The notes under the pieces are model-generated. The model was not told the DNA's origin. It worked only from the letters and a program-made list of their open reading frames with translations, and made no database searches. A program made the position numbers and the translations under genes. From JANNBN01 sp031385545 (lineage in GTDB: Bacteria; Actinomycetota; Acidimicrobiia; Acidimicrobiales; JANYDT01): a stretch of DNA of 64,000 bases. Below are positions 59,334 to 64,000 of the stretch, in pieces. Each line of letters starts with the position of its first letter. Within the stretch, counting starts at the first letter, position 1. The stretch is taken from positions 60,372 to 124,371 of the forward strand of contig JANNBN010000063.1 of NCBI GenBank assembly GCA_031385545.1, in the 5' to 3' direction.

Positions 59334-59394
59334 GCCTACGCCGAACGGTCCGTCCGTTGCCGCGTAGGCCCGATTTGCATGAGAACATGTCTTT

Positions 59395-62109
<2,715 letters not shown>

Positions 62110-62124
62110 CCAGCGCGAGAGAGG

Positions 62125-62145
62125 TTGCCCCAGAGCTGGGGGCAA
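62125..62145. terminator. Stem-loop between aceE and the convergent methyltransferase gene
   Basis: ttgccccag and ctgggggcaa pair with one bulged base, small loop. It is centred between two convergent stops and is followed by ttc only, so a weak shared terminator. Confidence 0.4.
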
Positions 62146-62206
62146 TTCACCTCGCAACTGCAGTCCGGGTGATTCGCCGCACCGTTGTGGCGGCTGACAT
62201 TCGCGG

Positions 62207-63553
62207 TTACGGGCGACGAGCGATGACCAGCAGGTTCTTACCGATCGGCACCGATTTCCAGGTGCGGTGCACCAGCTTGCTCATGGGGACCAGCACGTTG
62301 TCGAAGAGCATGGTGGTGCGGTCGCTCAGAGCCGCCATGGTCCCCAACTTGATGGTCGCCCAGTACGGCGCAACGCCGACCGTGTCGAAGTAGTGCAGGT
62401 CTGTGATCGAAAAGCCTGCACCTTCGACCACGGCCCGCAGCGCCGTTTTCTGATATCTGCGGTAGTGGCCGGTCTTTGCGTCGAGGCTGCCGTAGAGCGA
62501 CGGGAGGGCCGGAACAATGATGCCGATGCATCCGCCCGGGAGCAGCAGTCCGAACGCGCGGCGAAGTTCGGCGGCATGGTCCTCGATGTGTTCCAGTACG
62601 TTCACATAGAGAACCGTGTCGAAGCCGTCCGCGTCGTCAAGTTCCAACGTGGACTGCGTCGCCGTCCGAACGGTCGTGCCTGACACCCGTTGGACCAGCA
62701 GCGGGAACAGTGCCGGATCCGGTTCGATCGAAACAATCGCCGATGTCGGATACGTCTCGGCAAGAGCGCGGGTCATGGTGCCGATACCGGCGCCGACCTC
62801 GAGCACCCGCACGCCCATCGCGGGGCGAAGCATCTCGGCCATCCACCGGTGGAAACGCACCGACCTGCTGAGCGAATGCAGTTCCTGGCTGCCGGCGTAG
62901 GTACTGCCAGCAGCGGGAGCCTGACCCCCGAAACCCGGGAACCGCTTGGCCCACTCGGTCTGATCCGCAGCATGCTGGCGGGTGATTTCCCTGACCCGTG
63001 GCTGCAACTGCTTCAGGCCGCCCCGGAAACCCGCCGATGTTGCCTCGCTGCTGTGGGCCGGAATCGACGCGGCGAATTCGGTATCGGAAAGCACCCCGTG
63101 CTGCACTCGAACGTCGAATCCGTGGGCGCGGCCAAGCCGGAGAACCACACACGTCGCCGGGGCAGCGCCTGCAGGATCACACGAAGCCAGCAGAACCTCG
63201 ATCGCTGCGCGTCGGGCAACGACCAGCCCGGGCGTTGCTGGGACGGTCGGGCGAAGCCGATTGCGAAGTCCGTCTCCGGGCCGCTGGGCCGGGAGGAACA
63301 CACTGATTGCTGGCTCGCCGGTCCCCGACTCGTCTACCCGAGTACGGTGCGCTGCCAGCAACCGCTCCCTGACCGGACCCGGGATCAACGAGGCTGCCTG
63401 CTCACCCGTGTCGGACAGATTCGACGAGGTCGACAGGTTCCCGCACGCCCGGTCAGCGCCCACCAGCGAGCGGATACGACCGACGAGTTCACGCTCCGTT
63501 CCCGACGTGTCGAATGCGATGACCGAGTCGGCGACGGCCGCAGCGGAACACAC
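62207..63553 (-). CDS. SAM-dependent methyltransferase with unidentified N-terminal domain
   Basis: 448 residues. The C-terminal 210 residues form a class I methyltransferase: VRVLEVGAGIGTMTRALAET at 248-267, acidic ribose site in VSIEPDPALFPLL, then VLYVNVLEHIEDHAAELRRA and LLLPGGCIGIIVPALPSLYG. The N-terminal 190 residues have no domain I recognise; they include PGLVVARRAAIEVLLASCDP and a run of Asp, Arg and Ser. They could be a degenerate glycosyltransferase-like or adaptor domain. A small gene precedes it by three bases, and a FkbM-like gene lies beyond, suggesting a saccharide or lipid-modification cluster. Substrate unknown. Confidence 0.78.
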   Translation of the reverse strand: MCSAAAVADSVIAFDTSGTERELVGRIRSLVGADRACGNLSTSSNLSDTGEQAASLIPGPVRERLLAAHRTRVDESGTGEPAISVFLPAQRPGDGLRNRLRPTVPATPGLVVARRAAIEVLLASCDPAGAAPATCVVLRLGRAHGFDVRVQHGVLSDTEFAASIPAHSSEATSAGFRGGLKQLQPRVREITRQHAADQTEWAKRFPGFGGQAPAAGSTYAGSQELHSLSRSVRFHRWMAEMLRPAMGVRVLEVGAGIGTMTRALAETYPTSAIVSIEPDPALFPLLVQRVSGTTVRTATQSTLELDDADGFDTVLYVNVLEHIEDHAAELRRAFGLLLPGGCIGIIVPALPSLYGSLDAKTGHYRRYQKTALRAVVEGAGFSITDLHYFDTVGVAPYWATIKLGTMAALSDRTTMLFDNVLVPMSKLVHRTWKSVPIGKNLLVIARRP

Positions 63554-63556
63554 CGG

Positions 63557-63766
63557 TCAGGAACGCGCCGAAGGGCGGAACAGCCGATAGTTGCGGTTGC
63601 GCGCCTCGGGCAGGGTGTCGGGACCGAACGTTGCCCCGTTGCCGGATTCGACCAGTTCGTCGATTCGGTCCGCAGGTGTGATGGGGTCGTCGAGGTCGTA
63701 CACCACCTGGGTTCGTTTGTCGCCGAGGAAGCGGTTGTGCTCGAAGCGGGTGGGGCGGTTCGACAT
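63557..63766 (-). CDS. Small conserved hypothetical protein, 69 residues
   Basis: MSNRPTRFEHNRFLGDKRTQ at the N-terminus, then VVYDLDDPITPADRIDELVE, ending NRNYRLFRPSARS. No signal peptide, no membrane helix, no named domain. It is just upstream of the methyltransferase gene on the same strand, 3 bases apart, so co-translation is likely. The charged, non-hydrophobic sequence reads as a folded small domain rather than noise. Confidence 0.6.
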   Translation of the reverse strand: MSNRPTRFEHNRFLGDKRTQVVYDLDDPITPADRIDELVESGNGATFGPDTLPEARNRNYRLFRPSARS

Positions 63767-63798
63767 CCTGTGATCTTACCGATCGACTTCCATCCGGC

Positions 63799-64000
63799 TT
63801 ACGATACGCACGGCGACTGGCCTTCGGCGACGAACGGTTGTCGCCAAACCTCGTTCGGCCCGACATTGCAATGATGCACCAAGCCCCACGACCTCAGCAG
63901 TGCGTGCTTGTCGTCCTCTTTGCGCGGGTTCGATGCGTACATCTCGGTGACGACGATCCACGGCCGGTGCACAAGTGGGTCGAGACCCGAGAGCGCCTCC
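63799..64000 (-). CDS. C-terminal end of a possible FkbM-type methyltransferase (cut by window edge)
   Basis: Only about 66 residues up to a TAA stop are inside the window. They read RPWIVVTEMYASNPRKEDD then HALLRSWGLVHHCNVGPNEV and end in GQSPCVS. The RPWIVVTE strand resembles the end of FkbM-type methyltransferases, in which a similar W-I/L-V-V-E strand precedes the last helices; the match is short and I hold it loosely. The start and most of the gene are to the right of the window. Confidence 0.45.
   Translation of the reverse strand, partial: EALSGLDPLVHRPWIVVTEMYASNPRKEDDKHALLRSWGLVHHCNVGPNEVWRQPFVAEGQSPCVS

Overview
This 64 kb window is a high-GC, densely packed bacterial chromosome segment that I read as actinobacterial, most likely of the Acidimicrobiia type. 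That assignment is inferred from gene content: a homodimeric AceE-type pyruvate dehydrogenase, an ECF sigma/RskA anti-sigma pair beside a FAS1-domain protein, a glutamate-type ABC transporter beside a two-component system, paired DUF1501/DUF1800 genes and many GTG starts. I see no rRNA, tRNA, CRISPR array, insertion sequence or phage gene, so the segment looks like ordinary chromosome rather than an island.

Layout. Positions 1-16 kb hold a cut-off imidazolonepropionase gene, then a B12/propionate module (methylmalonyl-CoA mutase, its chaperone GTPase MeaB, and further right a PduO-type cobalamin adenosyltransferase) interrupted by two tandem DUF2079 membrane proteins. The same stretch carries a trans-aconitate methyltransferase, a HerA-like ATPase, a rhodanese-ThiF sulfur-transfer protein, a sirtuin, a conserved orphan and leucyl aminopeptidase. 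Positions 15-27 kb carry a secreted TAP-type hydrolase, two Nudix hydrolases, the DUF1800-DUF1501 pair (the latter with a long Ser/Thr stalk), pyrE, a LemA-like protein and a BenE-type transporter.

Positions 27-32 kb are a lipoate/2-oxoacid dehydrogenase operon on the minus strand: lpdA (E3), an E2 acyltransferase gene, and one reading frame that joins LipB (octanoyltransferase) to LipA (lipoyl synthase). Positions 32-36.5 kb are a thiamine operon: TPP riboswitch, thiamine pyrophosphokinase, then a ThiB/ThiP/ThiQ-type ABC importer. Positions 36.5-45 kb contain a Crp/Fnr regulator with an unusual repeat-bearing promoter, a SigK/RskA-type pair, a two-domain family III CoA-transferase, a membrane-anchored sulfite-oxidase-fold enzyme and a protein with two nearly identical FAS1 domains.

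Positions 45-53 kb are mixed housekeeping genes (J-domain protein, SDR dehydrogenase, aat, RNase HI, DUF1345, PLP decarboxylase, MFS carrier). Positions 52-58.6 kb form a two-component system divergent from an amino-acid (probably glutamate) ABC transporter with two different binding proteins. The right end holds an HD-type hydrolase, aceE, a methyltransferase, a small conserved protein and a cut-off gene.

Functionally, several genes meet at lipoate- and cofactor-dependent central carbon metabolism. AceE, E2 and E3 need TPP, lipoate and FAD; the window supplies LipB-LipA and TPP uptake/activation, and the mutase needs adenosylcobalamin, which PduO makes. A second theme is DNA-level: short perfect tandem repeats (9-21 bp units) recur at gene starts, gene ends and promoters, and two copies of one palindrome sit just after stop codons 27 kb apart.
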